Positions 44,906 through 53,213 are shown, numbered from the stretch's first letter. The stretch is 64,000 bases of DNA from Streptantibioticus cattleyicolor NRRL 8057 = DSM 46488 (GCF_000240165.1 NC_017586.1:1736001-1800000); one strand, 5' to 3'. Made by a program: numbers and translations. Notes: generated by a model not told the origin, from the sequence alone.

Positions 44906-45316
44906 TCAACCAGCCTTCCTCAACTGGCGCTCCTGGCGTAGGAGTCGCTTCAGATCCCAGTTCTCACGGACTAGAGACAGCAAGCTGTCAAAAGGCATCA
45001 CCGAGTACGCCTCGCCGGTTCCCTTGAGCCTCGCTTTGATGACGACGGCGCCATTGGTGGCCTGCGGATTGTGCTCCAACTCGCGCTTCAACTCCCGCAT
45101 GAAGCGGGCCAGGTCGAATCGCTGGACATTCTTCATCTCGAACACGAAGGCCAGAGGCGCCAGCGTGATGTCCCCGCGGTCGTTGACCCCGTACAGGGTC
45201 CCGTGGCGCCGGATCTCCTCCGGGTCGATCTCAGGAAACGCGGCCCGGATGTGGTCGAGGGCCTGCTTCTCCCACCGGTAGCCCTTGTCCTTGTTGGCCT
45301 TGGCGGTGGTCACCAT
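44906..45316 (-). CDS. PD-(D/E)XK-type endonuclease, Holliday-junction-resolvase-like
   Basis: 136 residues from 45316. K-G-Y-R-W-E-K-Q-A-L-D-H-I-R, then G-V-N-D-R-G-D-I-T-L-A-P-L-A-F-V-F-E-M-K-N: the catalytic D...E-x-K pattern of archaeal-type resolvases and related small phage nucleases. Probably resolves replication or recombination intermediates before packaging. Preceded by the repeated GTTGAATCAGGGG motif (45,352-45,385) and a GGGGAGGGG ribosome site. Confidence 0.75.
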   Translation of the reverse strand: MVTTAKANKDKGYRWEKQALDHIRAAFPEIDPEEIRRHGTLYGVNDRGDITLAPLAFVFEMKNVQRFDLARFMRELKRELEHNPQATNGAVVIKARLKGTGEAYSVMPFDSLLSLVRENWDLKRLLRQERQLRKAG

Positions 45317-45351
45317 CGCCCCTCCCCACTCTCAACGTAGAGGAACAGGAT

Positions 45352-45385
45352 CCCCTGATTCAACTTCACGGACAAAAAAAATTGT
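45352..45385 (-). promoter_or_regulatory. repeated early-region motif, copy upstream of the resolvase-like gene
   Basis: On the minus strand: an eight-T run, seven bases, then AAGTTGAATCAGGGGATC. The same arrangement occurs at 46,222-46,255. It lies in the gap between the DnaB-like gene and the resolvase-like gene. Possible repressor operator (stoperator-like) or phage-specific promoter. Confidence 0.6.
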
Positions 45386-45388
45386 GAC

Positions 45389-46207
45389 TCAGAACTCACT
45401 CTCCAAGTCGGTGAGTCGCATGTTGGCGCTGTTGAACTCGTACGTTGTGAACGTCTGCCCCGAGCTGTCCTCGAACCCTTCGCGGTTCTTTACTGGACTC
45501 ACGTGCAGCAGCCGCCCATCCATGCCATCGATCTCCTTGTGGATCGTCAGGATCACTGAAGGGACCCGGCCGATCTTTCCCTTCACCCCAGACAGCGGGA
45601 TAGGCCGCAGGCCGTCACTGAACTCGCCCACGACATGGTGGAGCCCAAGAACGTGGGCCTGCGTGTCTCGGGCCATCTCTGACAGGTACTCACACATTGC
45701 CTCCAAGCCGAACGAGAAGTTCCCAGCATCCGCTTGGCCGTCTCCCCCATCCACATTGGTGATATTGTCCACCACGATGAGATACGGATATATACCGAAG
45801 ACCTCGTAATAGCAAGCCAAGTCCTGCTCAATGTCACCCGGCGTCGGCCTTGCCTCGTAATTGAACCGTATCCACCAGCGCTCGCCCAGCGCCGCATGGT
45901 ACTCCCCGAACTCGTCGGCGATCAGCTTGCGCTTCACCTCTCGTACGTTGTCCCCCGTCAGGATGGCAGTCGCGCGGGTGAGTTGCGTTGCCGCGTTGCT
46001 GTCCGCACTGAAGTACAGAACCGGGAGATTTCCGAACAACGCCAGGTTGATGGCGAACAAACTCTTGCCAGTGCCAGGGCCAGCAGCCACCAAGCTCAGC
46101 TCCCCGCGTCGAAACTCGACCTCCTGCCGGCGCAACCCGGCGAACGGGTTGGGGATCGGCTCCCCGGCCGAACCTTTGACCTCGACGCTCTGCGTTAGCG
46201 AGTACAC
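45389..46207 (-). CDS. DnaB/RecA-fold replicative helicase-like ATPase
   Basis: 272 residues from GTG at 46207, chosen for the GAGGGAGAG ribosome site. Walker A A-A-G-P-G-T-G-K-S-L-F-A, Walker B Y-L-I-V-V-D-N-I-T, and L-G-L-H-H-V-V-G-E in the sensor region match the DnaB C-terminal domain. No N-terminal primase-binding domain is present. It probably acts as phage helicase or helicase loader with the primase encoded downstream. TGA stop; no TAG codons. Confidence 0.85.
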   Translation of the reverse strand: MYSLTQSVEVKGSAGEPIPNPFAGLRRQEVEFRRGELSLVAAGPGTGKSLFAINLALFGNLPVLYFSADSNAATQLTRATAILTGDNVREVKRKLIADEFGEYHAALGERWWIRFNYEARPTPGDIEQDLACYYEVFGIYPYLIVVDNITNVDGGDGQADAGNFSFGLEAMCEYLSEMARDTQAHVLGLHHVVGEFSDGLRPIPLSGVKGKIGRVPSVILTIHKEIDGMDGRLLHVSPVKNREGFEDSSGQTFTTYEFNSANMRLTDLESEF

Positions 46208-46221
46208 GCACTCTCCCTCTC

Positions 46222-46255
46222 GATCCCCTGATTCAACTTGTAGCATAAAAAAAAC
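46222..46255 (-). promoter_or_regulatory. repeated early-region motif, copy upstream of the helicase-like gene
   Basis: Minus strand: a TGCGAC / GTCGCA hairpin, an eight-T run, then ATGCTACAAGTTGAATCAGG and GGATC. The hairpin plus T run can terminate transcription inside the 3' end of the nuclease gene, and AAGTTGAATCAGGGGATC is shared with 45,352-45,385. The motif overlaps the nuclease stop codon. Confidence 0.6.
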
Positions 46256-47030
46256 AGCCGTGCGACACGTCGCAGAACCGGCACCCGTAGCCGGGGTTCG
46301 CCTCGAACCTCCCTGCCTTGACCCCGGCGTCCATGGTCGCGTAGCGCTCCCCAACCTCGGCAGGGCTCACCTGATCCAGGGCGACGGGACGGGACAAGCG
46401 ACCATCCTTAGCCAAGTACCAGTCACCGCGTCGGACCGGCACGTCGTACAGGGACTCGATCGCCACGGCGTACGTCTCCAGTTGGAAGCGGCTCTTGATG
46501 CTCCCCGTCTTCAGGTCCCGCACCCGCACGGCGTCTCCGTCGGCCTCCATCACGAGCAGGTCAATGATCCCGCGGACGACGACTCCCCCCAGCTCGACCG
46601 TGAACCCCAGCTCCACCGCCGGCTTTCCGGCCGGTGTCGTCCACACCTCGGGGCGGTGCTCAGCCACCCAGTCAACGTACTGGGCCGTCTGCTCCTGGCC
46701 CAGGACGTAGCGGCGTTCGATCTCTTCGCCTCCGCTGTACCGGCCGGACGACAACCACCGATCGGTGTCCGGCTCGATGTCCAACGCATCCTGCACCAAC
46801 CGGGCGTACTTGTCGGAGAAGGCTTCGACGGCTTCCTCAGCGGTCATCCTGCCGTTGGACAGCACCACGGCTTCCGCCACAGCGTGGAACGCGCTGCCGT
46901 GGAAGCTCCACGCCGCCGGCCGAGGCGTCACGCGCTCGACCCTGGCGAGGTAGTACCGCCAACCGCACTCCTCGTACTGCTGCACCTGGCTCACACTCCG
47001 GGGCTGTGTCTCTACGCTCAACGGGCTCAA
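46233..47030 (-). CDS. RecB/Cas4-like PD-(D/E)XK exonuclease
   Basis: 265 residues. S-V-S-Q-V-Q-Q-Y-E-E-C-G-W-R-Y-Y-L at the N-terminus, G-S-A-F-H-A-V-A-E, then R-G-I-I-D-L-L-V and V-R-D-L-K-T-G-S form the RecB-family nuclease core (D ... D-x-K). C-terminal C-R-F-C-D-V-S-H-G-C can complete an iron-sulfur or zinc cluster as in Cas4/AddB-type nucleases. Probable role in phage recombination. Overlaps the upstream gene by four bases. Confidence 0.85.
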   Translation of the reverse strand: MSPLSVETQPRSVSQVQQYEECGWRYYLARVERVTPRPAAWSFHGSAFHAVAEAVVLSNGRMTAEEAVEAFSDKYARLVQDALDIEPDTDRWLSSGRYSGGEEIERRYVLGQEQTAQYVDWVAEHRPEVWTTPAGKPAVELGFTVELGGVVVRGIIDLLVMEADGDAVRVRDLKTGSIKSRFQLETYAVAIESLYDVPVRRGDWYLAKDGRLSRPVALDQVSPAEVGERYATMDAGVKAGRFEANPGYGCRFCDVSHGCFFYATS

Positions 47031-47434
47031 CCCATCACCACCTTGCTCACGCGAATGAATTCAAAAAACCGGCTGCCGAGGATGGCAGCGTGCGGGTACT
47101 GGAACGCGCCCCGCTCGACCTCCAGGTCGAACAGGGAGGCCCCCAACTCCGCCTCCAGGCGCCGCAGTCGGGCGTACCCGGCAGCCTGAATTTGGTCGGT
47201 CACGATCACGTCGATGTACTCACCAACCGGCTTGGCCAGCGTCCTCATGATCAGGACGCCGAACGTGCTCGCGTCCTGCTGCACGCTTACCAGCTTGCTC
47301 TGGTCGATGGCTGCCAGGGCGGCTTCCTGGCGCTCCCTCGACGGCGGCCTTTGCGAGGCTTCTTCCAGCGCGGAGAACAGACTCAGCTGTCTGGTTTCCT
47401 CGGCCGTGTCCGAAGCCCCCGTAACGACGATCAC
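47027..47434 (-). CDS. phage protein of unknown function
   Basis: 135 residues. The N-terminal part is Ser/Glu-rich with R-Q-L-S-L-F-S-A-L-E-E-A; the middle has G-V-L-I-M-R-T-L-A-K-P-V. No recognised motif. First gene of the main leftward operon; the non-coding gap 47,435-47,632 upstream probably contains its promoter, but I cannot define the boxes. Confidence 0.6.
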   Translation of the reverse strand: MIVVTGASDTAEETRQLSLFSALEEASQRPPSRERQEAALAAIDQSKLVSVQQDASTFGVLIMRTLAKPVGEYIDVIVTDQIQAAGYARLRRLEAELGASLFDLEVERGAFQYPHAAILGSRFFEFIRVSKVVMG

Positions 47435-47632
47435 TTGTGCACTCCTCGTCGCCCGGCGCAGCGGTGCCGCGTCGGGCTGATCACTCAGTGCTCACAAAGT
47501 AACACCAGCCTCTGACAACACAGAAGTTCGTTTATGCCCCGCGCGAAAGTGACGTGCGCCACATCACCAACAGCTTGCACGGCGCGAAACCGACAGGTAT
47601 GCCCACTTCAACTGCTACCCCGGGGAACAGAA

Positions 47633-47656
47633 GAGCCCCCCGGGTCCGGGAGGCTC
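47633..47656. terminator. stem-loop downstream of the HTH regulator
   Basis: GAGCC-CCCCGG / CCGGG-A-GGCTC hairpin 38 bases beyond the regulator stop on the minus strand. No long T run follows. Confidence 0.5.
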
Positions 47657-47668
47657 GCGGTGTGAGTA

Positions 47669-47697
47669 TTGACAAATTGACACGCTTGCTGTATTAG
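47669..47697 (+). promoter_or_regulatory. candidate sigma-70 promoter, antisense to the HTH regulator
   Basis: TTGACA (47669-47674), a 17-base spacer, TATTAG (47692-47697). Oriented rightward, so it would transcribe against the regulator gene and toward the tRNA and late genes. Confidence 0.45.
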
Positions 47698-48191
47698 CTC
47701 CAGGGTTTGGAAGGTAGATCGAGGGCCTGCGCCAGGTCCCCCGGTGGCAACTCCTTGCCTTCCGGCCAGCGAATGACGCGCCGCCCATCAGCTTCGACGC
47801 GATGCACGAAGACCCACGGCCCCTCGGGATGCGCCCGGTCGAAGTCGAGCACCACGCCCTCCTCCCGGACCTTCCGCTCAAACAGCTCTGCCACATACCG
47901 CTGATTCACACTGAGCGTGGGATCGCCAAGCCTCCGGCGGAGGAAGACGTGCAGGCTTCGCGCCCGGCTTCGATCCGTGAACTGAACACGTCCCGTCTCC
48001 CCATTGGGCCACGCAGCCTCAAAAATCGCTGTGGCCGCATTCGCATAGGGATAGCGCTTAATCCCGAGATTATCCAAGCGCTTGGCGACAGCCTGCACAG
48101 TCACCCCGTACAGCTCGGCTATTTGTCGGTTCGACAGGCCATCGCGGTAATGCTTCAGAAGAATCGTGTCGTCTGGAAGCAGCCTCTTCAT
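47694..48191 (-). CDS. helix-turn-helix regulator, candidate phage repressor
   Basis: 165 residues from ATG at 48191. The N-terminal HTH reads H-Y-R-D-G-L-S-N-R-Q-I-A-E-L-Y-G-V-T-V-Q-A-V and resembles a sigma-region-4-type or resolvase-type HTH. The rest has F-T-D-R-S-R-A-R-S-L-H-V-F-L-R-R-R and W-V-F-V-H-R-V-E-A, with no recognised enzyme domain. It stands at the divergence point between early (leftward) and late (rightward) genes, where an immunity repressor or switch protein is expected. Repressor function is inference. Confidence 0.6.
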   Translation of the reverse strand: MKRLLPDDTILLKHYRDGLSNRQIAELYGVTVQAVAKRLDNLGIKRYPYANAATAIFEAAWPNGETGRVQFTDRSRARSLHVFLRRRLGDPTLSVNQRYVAELFERKVREEGVVLDFDRAHPEGPWVFVHRVEADGRRVIRWPEGKELPPGDLAQALDLPSKPWS

Positions 48192-48285
48192 AGCTTTAAC
48201 CGATCTGTCAACTCATTACCCGACCACTAGCCTGTCTGCGCCTCGACGGTACCTCTATCGAGGGCCACGGTTCAAGTCACACTGT

Positions 48286-48337
48286 CCCCTGAGTCAACTA
48301 GGTGTGACGTGCGTCTCAACCCCCTGCTTCAACATCC
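48286..48337 (-). promoter_or_regulatory. two further copies of the GTTGA-N-TCAGGGG motif
   Basis: On the minus strand TAGTTGACTCAGGGGACA and TGTTGAAGCAGGGGGTT occur in direct repeat about 30 bases apart, in the gap upstream of the HTH regulator. They have the same orientation as the copies at 45,352 and 46,222. The surrounding 48,192-48,559 is unusually AT-rich for this genome and probably holds the switch promoters; I see no gene in it. Confidence 0.5.
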
Positions 48338-48559
48338 GAAGCGCCTCGGTTTGACACCGACATCATCAGTGAGAGAGCGAGAGAAGCGAGCGAACGAACC
48401 GAGGGGAACGCTCTCAACAGAGAGCATAGAACATAGATTCGAATCTTGACTCTCTCTTGACGCCTACTTCATCAGTTCATGATCATCTACATATCTAGTC
48501 GAAGTAGGACAGATAACTTATGACATCTTGTTGAAATTTTCACTTAGTCATTACAAGTC

Positions 48560-48648
48560 CTCCTGCTGAACGCCCTGTTGAGGCTCTTCGCCTCCGGGCA
48601 GGTCCAGGAGTCAGCGCCCCGGCTGCCAGACCAGCATCCAGCCGGGGC
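48560..48648 (+). ncRNA. structured RNA candidate upstream of HNH gene
   Basis: Nested stems: CTCCTG / CAGGAG (48560-48565 with 48605-48610), inner GCCC / GGGC, innermost GAGGC / GCCTC with a short loop. A separate ten-pair stem GCCCCGGCTG / CAGCCGGGGC follows (48616-48625 with 48639-48648). No open frame with coding character crosses it. It could be a small RNA, leader element or phage RNA of unknown type. Confidence 0.4.
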
Positions 48649-48697
48649 CACAGTCATGGCCTGCCGTCCCCGGGTAGCTACCAGGGCCGACGGGTCC

Positions 48698-48796
48698 AGG
48701 GATGCGGTGTGTGGAGTGCACAGGGAGCCAGTAGCCGGCCGGTAGCTCCGGCCCGCGAGCCCCTCCCAGGCGCCGGTTCGACCCCGGCCATCCCGG
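48698..48796 (+). ncRNA. tRNA-like element, incomplete cloverleaf
   Basis: A perfect T arm GCCGG-TTCGACC-CCGGC is followed by CATCCC, which pairs with GGGATG at 48699-48704 as an acceptor stem. A D-like arm (GTGT ... GCAC) is present, but the expected anticodon arm is replaced by a longer GGAGC / GCTCC stem enclosing about 16 bases. No clean seven-base anticodon loop. It is probably a degenerate or inserted tRNA, or a tRNA mimic. Confidence 0.4.
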
Positions 48797-48820
48797 TCAA
48801 CTTCCGAGGAGGGTGAAGCC

Positions 48821-49147
48821 GTGCCAAGGGCGCGATCAATCTGCCTGACAAGCGGCTGCACGACCCCCACCGTGCGCGACGGACGATGCGCCGAACACCA
48901 GCTCCGCCGGAGCTGGGAACGGACCTCTGCGCGCAACCTCTCACGGCCTGCGGACTGGTCGAAGCGGAAGGCAAAAATCCTCGTCCGCGACCGCTTCCGC
49001 TGTCAGTTCTGCGGCTCTCCCCGGAAACTCGAAGTGGATCACATAATTCCGGTTTCCCGAGGTGGCTCGTGGGAGCCAGACAACCTGTGGACATTGTGTC
49101 AGTCGTGCCATAAACGCAAGTCACACCACGACCGACAGAGCCGCTGA
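48821..49147 (+). CDS. HNH endonuclease
   Basis: 108 residues from GTG at 48821. R-D-R-F-R-C-Q-F-C-G-S-P then V-D-H-I-I-P-V-S-R-G-G-S and N-L-W-T-L-C-Q-S-C-H-K-R-K form the zinc-stabilised HNH fold. HNH proteins beside terminase genes commonly assist cos cleavage or packaging in siphophages. A GAGGAGG ribosome site lies upstream. First protein gene of the rightward operon. TGA stop. Confidence 0.92.
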   Translation: MPRARSICLTSGCTTPTVRDGRCAEHQLRRSWERTSARNLSRPADWSKRKAKILVRDRFRCQFCGSPRKLEVDHIIPVSRGGSWEPDNLWTLCQSCHKRKSHHDRQSR

Positions 49148-49172
49148 ATCAGCACAGAATCACACCAAACTT

Positions 49173-49254
49173 GCGTTGGGCGCTGGGACGCACGGGGGCC
49201 TCTAAATCCCTCGCTCTGTACGGAGCTGGTCCGGTTCGATTCCGGGGCAACGCA
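49173..49254 (+). tRNA. predicted amber suppressor tRNA, anticodon CTA (probably tRNA-Tyr type)
   Basis: About 82 nt. Acceptor pairs 49173-49178 with 49248-49253 (GCGTTG / CAACGC), discriminator A49254. The anticodon loop is CTCTAAA (49200-49206) with anticodon CTA at 49202-49204 on a stem GGGG / CCCT. A long variable arm GCTC-TGTACG-GAGC marks class II, and the T arm is TCCGG-TTCGATT-CCGGG. Class II plus G1-C72, A73 and A37-A38 fits bacterial tRNA-Tyr (normally GTA), one base from CTA; Leu is the main alternative. Odd points: G7-G66 and C31-U39 mismatches and a short D arm. No CCA encoded. Confidence 0.65.
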
Positions 49255-49347
49255 CTCACTCAGCCAGACACATGACGCTGGCATATGCATGCGGGTCGCT
49301 CCCGCAGGTCCAGGGGCCGTGAGGCGCGCTACCGGTCTCCCTGGGCG

Positions 49348-49418
49348 GTGTCCGTAGTTCAGCGGCCGAGAACTCCTCCCTTCAGGAGGTAACGCCGGTT
49401 CGAATCCGGCCGGACACA
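49348..49418 (+). tRNA. putative tRNA-Glu(TTC)
   Basis: Acceptor GTGTCCG / CGGACAC is perfect, D arm GTTC / GAAC, T arm GCCGG-TTCGAAT-CCGGC, discriminator A. The anticodon arm CCTC-CCTTCAG-GAGG gives anticodon TTC but has C at position 33 instead of U, and CCTCC / GGAGG could close a five-base loop. So it may be a phage tRNA-Glu with an altered loop or a decaying gene. The gap 49,255-49,347 contains small hairpins but no gene. Confidence 0.65.
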
Positions 49419-49472
49419 CCGCCACACCTAGTTGTGGATTCATTCATTCACCCTTCCCCTGGAGGCCCACCC

Positions 49473-49652
49473 ATGACTGCCGACCGCTGTTCCCGCCGAT
49501 GCGACGAGGGGCCCTAGGCCGACTCCGGCTCGGTGCCGGCTCCCCGCCCGCCCCGGGCGCAGCAGCGGCGTGACTGGCACCAGGACGCGTTGTTCGAGCT
49601 GGAGGAGCTGGCCGACCTGTACGGGATCGACCTGGAGCGGGTGAGGCTGTGA
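49473..49652 (+). CDS. small phage protein with in-frame amber codon
   Basis: ATG at 49473 after a GGAGG site; TAG at codon 15 (49515-49517); TGA at 49650-49652. 59 residues if the TAG is read. N-terminal M-T-A-D-R-C-S-R-R-C, then after the TAG A-D-S-G-S-V-P-A-P-R and a helical acidic end (L-F-E-L-E-E-L-A-D-L-Y-G-I-D-L). The stop overlaps the terminase small-subunit start, a coupled arrangement that supports translation through the TAG. Function unknown. Confidence 0.65.
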
Positions 49653-50080
49653 CCAGAGGACCCCGCCCGAAGCCCAACGCGGTCCGGCGCAACGCCCATC
49701 CCCACGCGCAGGAACTCGCCGCGGAGGCTCGTGAGGGCCGGCCCCTGCCGAAGGCGCTCGGGATCCAGACCAGCGGCGCACGCCGGTTCTGGCGGACGTG
49801 GGCCCGTGCACCGCAGACGGCCACATGGGTTGAGACCGACTGGGCTGAGCTGGAGATCACGGCGAAGCTGGTTGATGCCCTGTACATGGGCGATCTGAAG
49901 TTGGCGCCCGAGATCCGGCAGCGGGTAGCGAAGTGGGGCGCAACGGTTGAGGACCGTGCACGGCTCCGGATGTCCCTCAAGGATGAGGACCAGGACCAGG
50001 ATGACGCTGGGCCGGAGTCCGCGGCGCCGGCCGCCTCCGACATGGACGAGGAGCTGTACCGGTTGCTCAACGGACCCTAA
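49649..50080 (+). CDS. terS: terminase small subunit
   Basis: 143 residues from GTG at 49649, overlapping the preceding stop. N-terminal G-P-R-P-K-P-N-A-V-R-R-N is the common basic start of actinophage small terminases, followed by a helical DNA-binding/oligomerisation region (W-A-E-L-E-I-T-A-K-L-V-D-A-L) and an acidic tail. Recognises phage DNA for packaging. Assignment rests on position and overall layout. No TAG codons; TAA stop. Confidence 0.75.
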   Translation: MTRGPRPKPNAVRRNAHPHAQELAAEAREGRPLPKALGIQTSGARRFWRTWARAPQTATWVETDWAELEITAKLVDALYMGDLKLAPEIRQRVAKWGATVEDRARLRMSLKDEDQDQDDAGPESAAPAASDMDEELYRLLNGP

Positions 50081-50115
50081 CCGCCCATGAGATTGACGAC
50101 GGGAGGAACCCCGAC

Positions 50116-51681
50116 ATGCAGACAGGCAACCTGCCCGATGGGGTTCCGTCCCCGCGGGAGTCCCTGGGTTACCAGGTGATCCGCTGGGCACAGCGGTAGA
50201 TCGTCCACCCCGACGGCGAGCGCGCGGGCGAGCCCTGGCAGTTCACCCCCGAACAACTCAAGTTCGTGCTGTGGTTCTACGCCATCAATCCCGATGGCAC
50301 CTGGCGCTACAGCGCTGGCACCCTGCGACGGGCGAAGGGCTGGGGCAAGACCCCGTTGCTCGCCGCCTTGGCCATTGTCGAGTTCATCGGCCCCTGCCGC
50401 TTCGACCGCTTCGACGCCTTCGGCCTGCCGGTCGCCAAGCGCGTTCCGCTGCCCACGGTGCAGATCGGTGCCACCGCGCTCGACCAAACGGACCAGACAC
50501 TTGAGATGATCCGAGGGATGCTCTCGGAGTCTCCGGCCGAGAAAGAGTACGGGCTGGAGATCGGCAAGTCCGTGATCCAGTTCAAGTCTGGCAAGCCGGG
50601 GTCGATCCGGCCGAAGGCGACCGCTGGCCGCACCAATGAGGGCAACAGGCCGACGTTCGCCCTGCTTGATGAAGTACACCACTGGGTTGGGAGCAACGGC
50701 GGCCCCGACTTCTACCAGGTCATCAAGCGCAACGTAGAAAAGACGGCCTCCGCTGGCTCTCGCTGGGTGACCACGACCAACGCCTAGAACCCGAATGAAG
50801 ATTCGGTCGCTCAGCAGATCCACGAGTCCGACATGGTTCGCCAGGGCTTCTGGCTGTACGACTGCCTTGAAGGCAACATCCAGCCGGACGAGCTGCGCGA
50901 CGAAGCCAAGGTCCGCCAGGCGCTCACCGAGGCGTACGGTGACGCGACGTGGGCCGACATCGACGGCCTGACGCGCACCATCCTGCACGACCGCACGACG
51001 CCTGATTCGACGTACCTGCGCTTCTTCTTCAACGCCATCGCGGAGTCTTCCGACGGCTGGATGGTCCGCGCGGAGTGGCTGGCCTGTTACGACGACCAGG
51101 ACCCCATCAAGCCGGGCGATCAAATAGCCGTGGGCTTCGATGGCTCGATCCGCGGAGACGCCACAGGGCTCGTGGGATGCAGGCTCCGGGACGGAAAACT
51201 CTTCGTCTTGGGGATCTGGGAAAACCCTCGGGACCCCAATAACCCTGACTGGGAAGTTGACGTCCTGGCGGTCGAGGCCGCAGTGCACCGAGCCTTCAAA
51301 ACGTATCGCGTCCAGTGGTTCTACGGTGACCCGCCGTACTGGCAGGAGAACCTAGGCCGCTGGGCTCTCGAATACGGTGACGACTACGTATACGAATTCT
51401 GGACCAATAAGCCTACGCGCATGGTCCAGGCCGTTGAGAGGTTCCGCACCGCTTCCATGGTCCAAGACCTGAAGCACGACGGAGATGAAGACCTCACCCG
51501 GCACATTCTCAATGCGGTGACGCGTGAAGTCCCTCAGGGACTCCTGATCACCAAAGACTCTCCCCGTTCAAAGAAGAAGATCGACCTCGCGGTTTGTGCA
51601 GTCCTGGCTTTTGAGGCGCGAGCCGACGCAATCGCGGACGGGCGCCTCACGATCAAACGAAAAAGAGTTGTCGGGTTCTGA
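50116..51681 (+). CDS. terL: terminase large subunit with two in-frame amber codons
   Basis: 522 codons from ATG at 50116 to TGA at 51679. TAG at codon 28 (50197-50199, R-W-A-Q-R[TAG]I-V-H-P-D-G) and codon 224 (50785-50787, T-T-T-N-A[TAG]N-P-N-E-D). Walker A-like R-A-K-G-W-G-K-T, Walker B F-A-L-L-D-E-V-H-H, and a C-terminal nuclease beginning A-V-G-F-D-G-S-I-R. Frame and homology continue uninterrupted across both TAGs, and the residue at the second is usually aromatic in relatives. Cleaves concatemers and drives DNA into the prohead. Confidence 0.93.
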
Positions 51682-51708
51682 GAAGGGCCCCGGAAAGAAA
51701 GGGGCTTG

Positions 51709-53169
51709 ATGGACGGCGGTAGCCTCGTCAGCACGACGCCGGCCGAGATGCCGGTAGGTATCGCGCCGAGCACACCTGAGCAGTGGGTTGACTAGCTGTA
51801 TTCGAAGCTGGCCCGCCGCAAGGCGACCTACCAGATTTAGGGCCAGTATTACGACGGCCAGCATCAGCGCCTCATGTTCTCGCAGGCACGGCACTACAAC
51901 CACTTCCACCAGACCTTCGAGAGCTGGCGAGACAACTTCTGCGGCTTGATCATCGACTCGGTGAACGAACGCCTCACCGTGGACGGTTTCCGGATGACTG
52001 ACGAGCCGGATGCCGACAAGGATGCTCGGGACATCTGGCAGCGCAACTACATGGATGCCGAACACAACGCGGCTCAGCTCGACGCGATGATTCAGGGCGC
52101 CTCTTACGCGGTTGTGTGGTCGGACGACGACGACCAACCGACCATCACCATGGAGAGCGCTGAGAACGTTGTCGTCCAGTACAAACCAGGGTCCAGGCGT
52201 GAACTCGCTGCCGCGGCGAAGTTCTACTAGGACGACTGGGGCCGGGAATGGGTGAACCTCTGGCTTCCTGACGCTGTGTGGTCGTTCGCCAAAGGCTCTT
52301 TGGCGTGGGGAGAGGGGCAAGAAGGCCCTAATCCACTGGGGGTTGTTCCAGTGGTTCCGATCAGCAACCGGTCTCGGCTGCTGCGTGACCCGGTGAGTGA
52401 TCTCCATGTCGTCATCCCGATCCAGGACGCCATCAACAAGACCGTTGCTGACGCTCTGGTGGCGTCGGAGTATGCGGCTTGGCCTCAGCGCTACGTCACC
52501 GGCCTGGAAATCGTGGAGGACGAGCACGGCAATCCGGTTGAGCCGTTCAAGGTCGCCGTGGACAAGCTGCTCCAGGCCGAGGACCCGCAAGCCAAGTTCG
52601 GTCAGTTCGAGGCCGCCGACCTCGGCAACTACGTGACGCTGGTGGAGATGCTGGTCCAGCACATGGCCAGCATTTCCCGGATCCCGTTCCATTACTTCCT
52701 CAATGGTGGCGTCGTCCCGTCCGGTGAGTCGATTACCGCTGCGGAGGCAGGTCTCATAGCCAAGACCCGTGAGCGCATGCTGCACTTCGGGGAGGCATGG
52801 GAAGAGGTGATGCGCCTTTGCTTCAAGGTGCTGGACGATCCCCGCTCAAAGGCGTATTCGGCAGAGACGATCTGGAAGGATCCGGAGAACCGCACGGAAG
52901 CACAGCACATGGACGCTCTGCTCAAGCTCCAGATGATCGGCGTTCCGAGGGACCAGTTGCTTTCCGATGCCGGGTACACGCCTCAGCAGATTGCGCGGTT
53001 CCAGGACATGAGGGAAGCCGATGCCAAGGCCGCAATGGAGTTGGCGAAGAAGTACCCGATGCCTGTCCCGGAACCGCCGGCCGGGCCCGTCGGCATGAGC
53101 AAGGCGGCCCAGCAGACAGCCGTGAAGCGCCCGCAGGGCAACAGCGGCAACCAGGCCCGCAAGTCGTGA
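51709..53169 (+). CDS. portal protein (SPP1 gp6-like) with three in-frame amber codons
   Basis: 487 codons from ATG at 51709 to TGA at 53167. TAG at 51793-51795 (Q-W-V-D[TAG]L-Y-S-K-L), 51838-51840 (T-Y-Q-I[TAG]G-Q-Y-Y-D-G) and 52228-52230 (A-A-K-F-Y[TAG]D-D-W-G-R). The Y-Y-D-G-Q-H segment, the central stem region and the C-terminal helical part with S-G-E-S-I-T-A-A-E-A-G-L match actinophage portal proteins. Forms the dodecameric DNA entry ring at the capsid vertex. Read-through is needed at all three positions for any functional product. Confidence 0.92.
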
Positions 53170-53213
53170 CCACGGCTCCCGAAACGGGAGCCCATACCGA
53201 AATGGTGATGTGA

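Noticed and set aside
48698-48796. Second amber suppressor tRNA
   Set aside because: No CTA in a possible anticodon position and no normal anticodon arm.
49348-49418. UGA suppressor tRNA (TCA anticodon)
   Set aside because: Only the seven-base loop giving TTC is compatible with pairing; TGA is used as a stop throughout the prophage.
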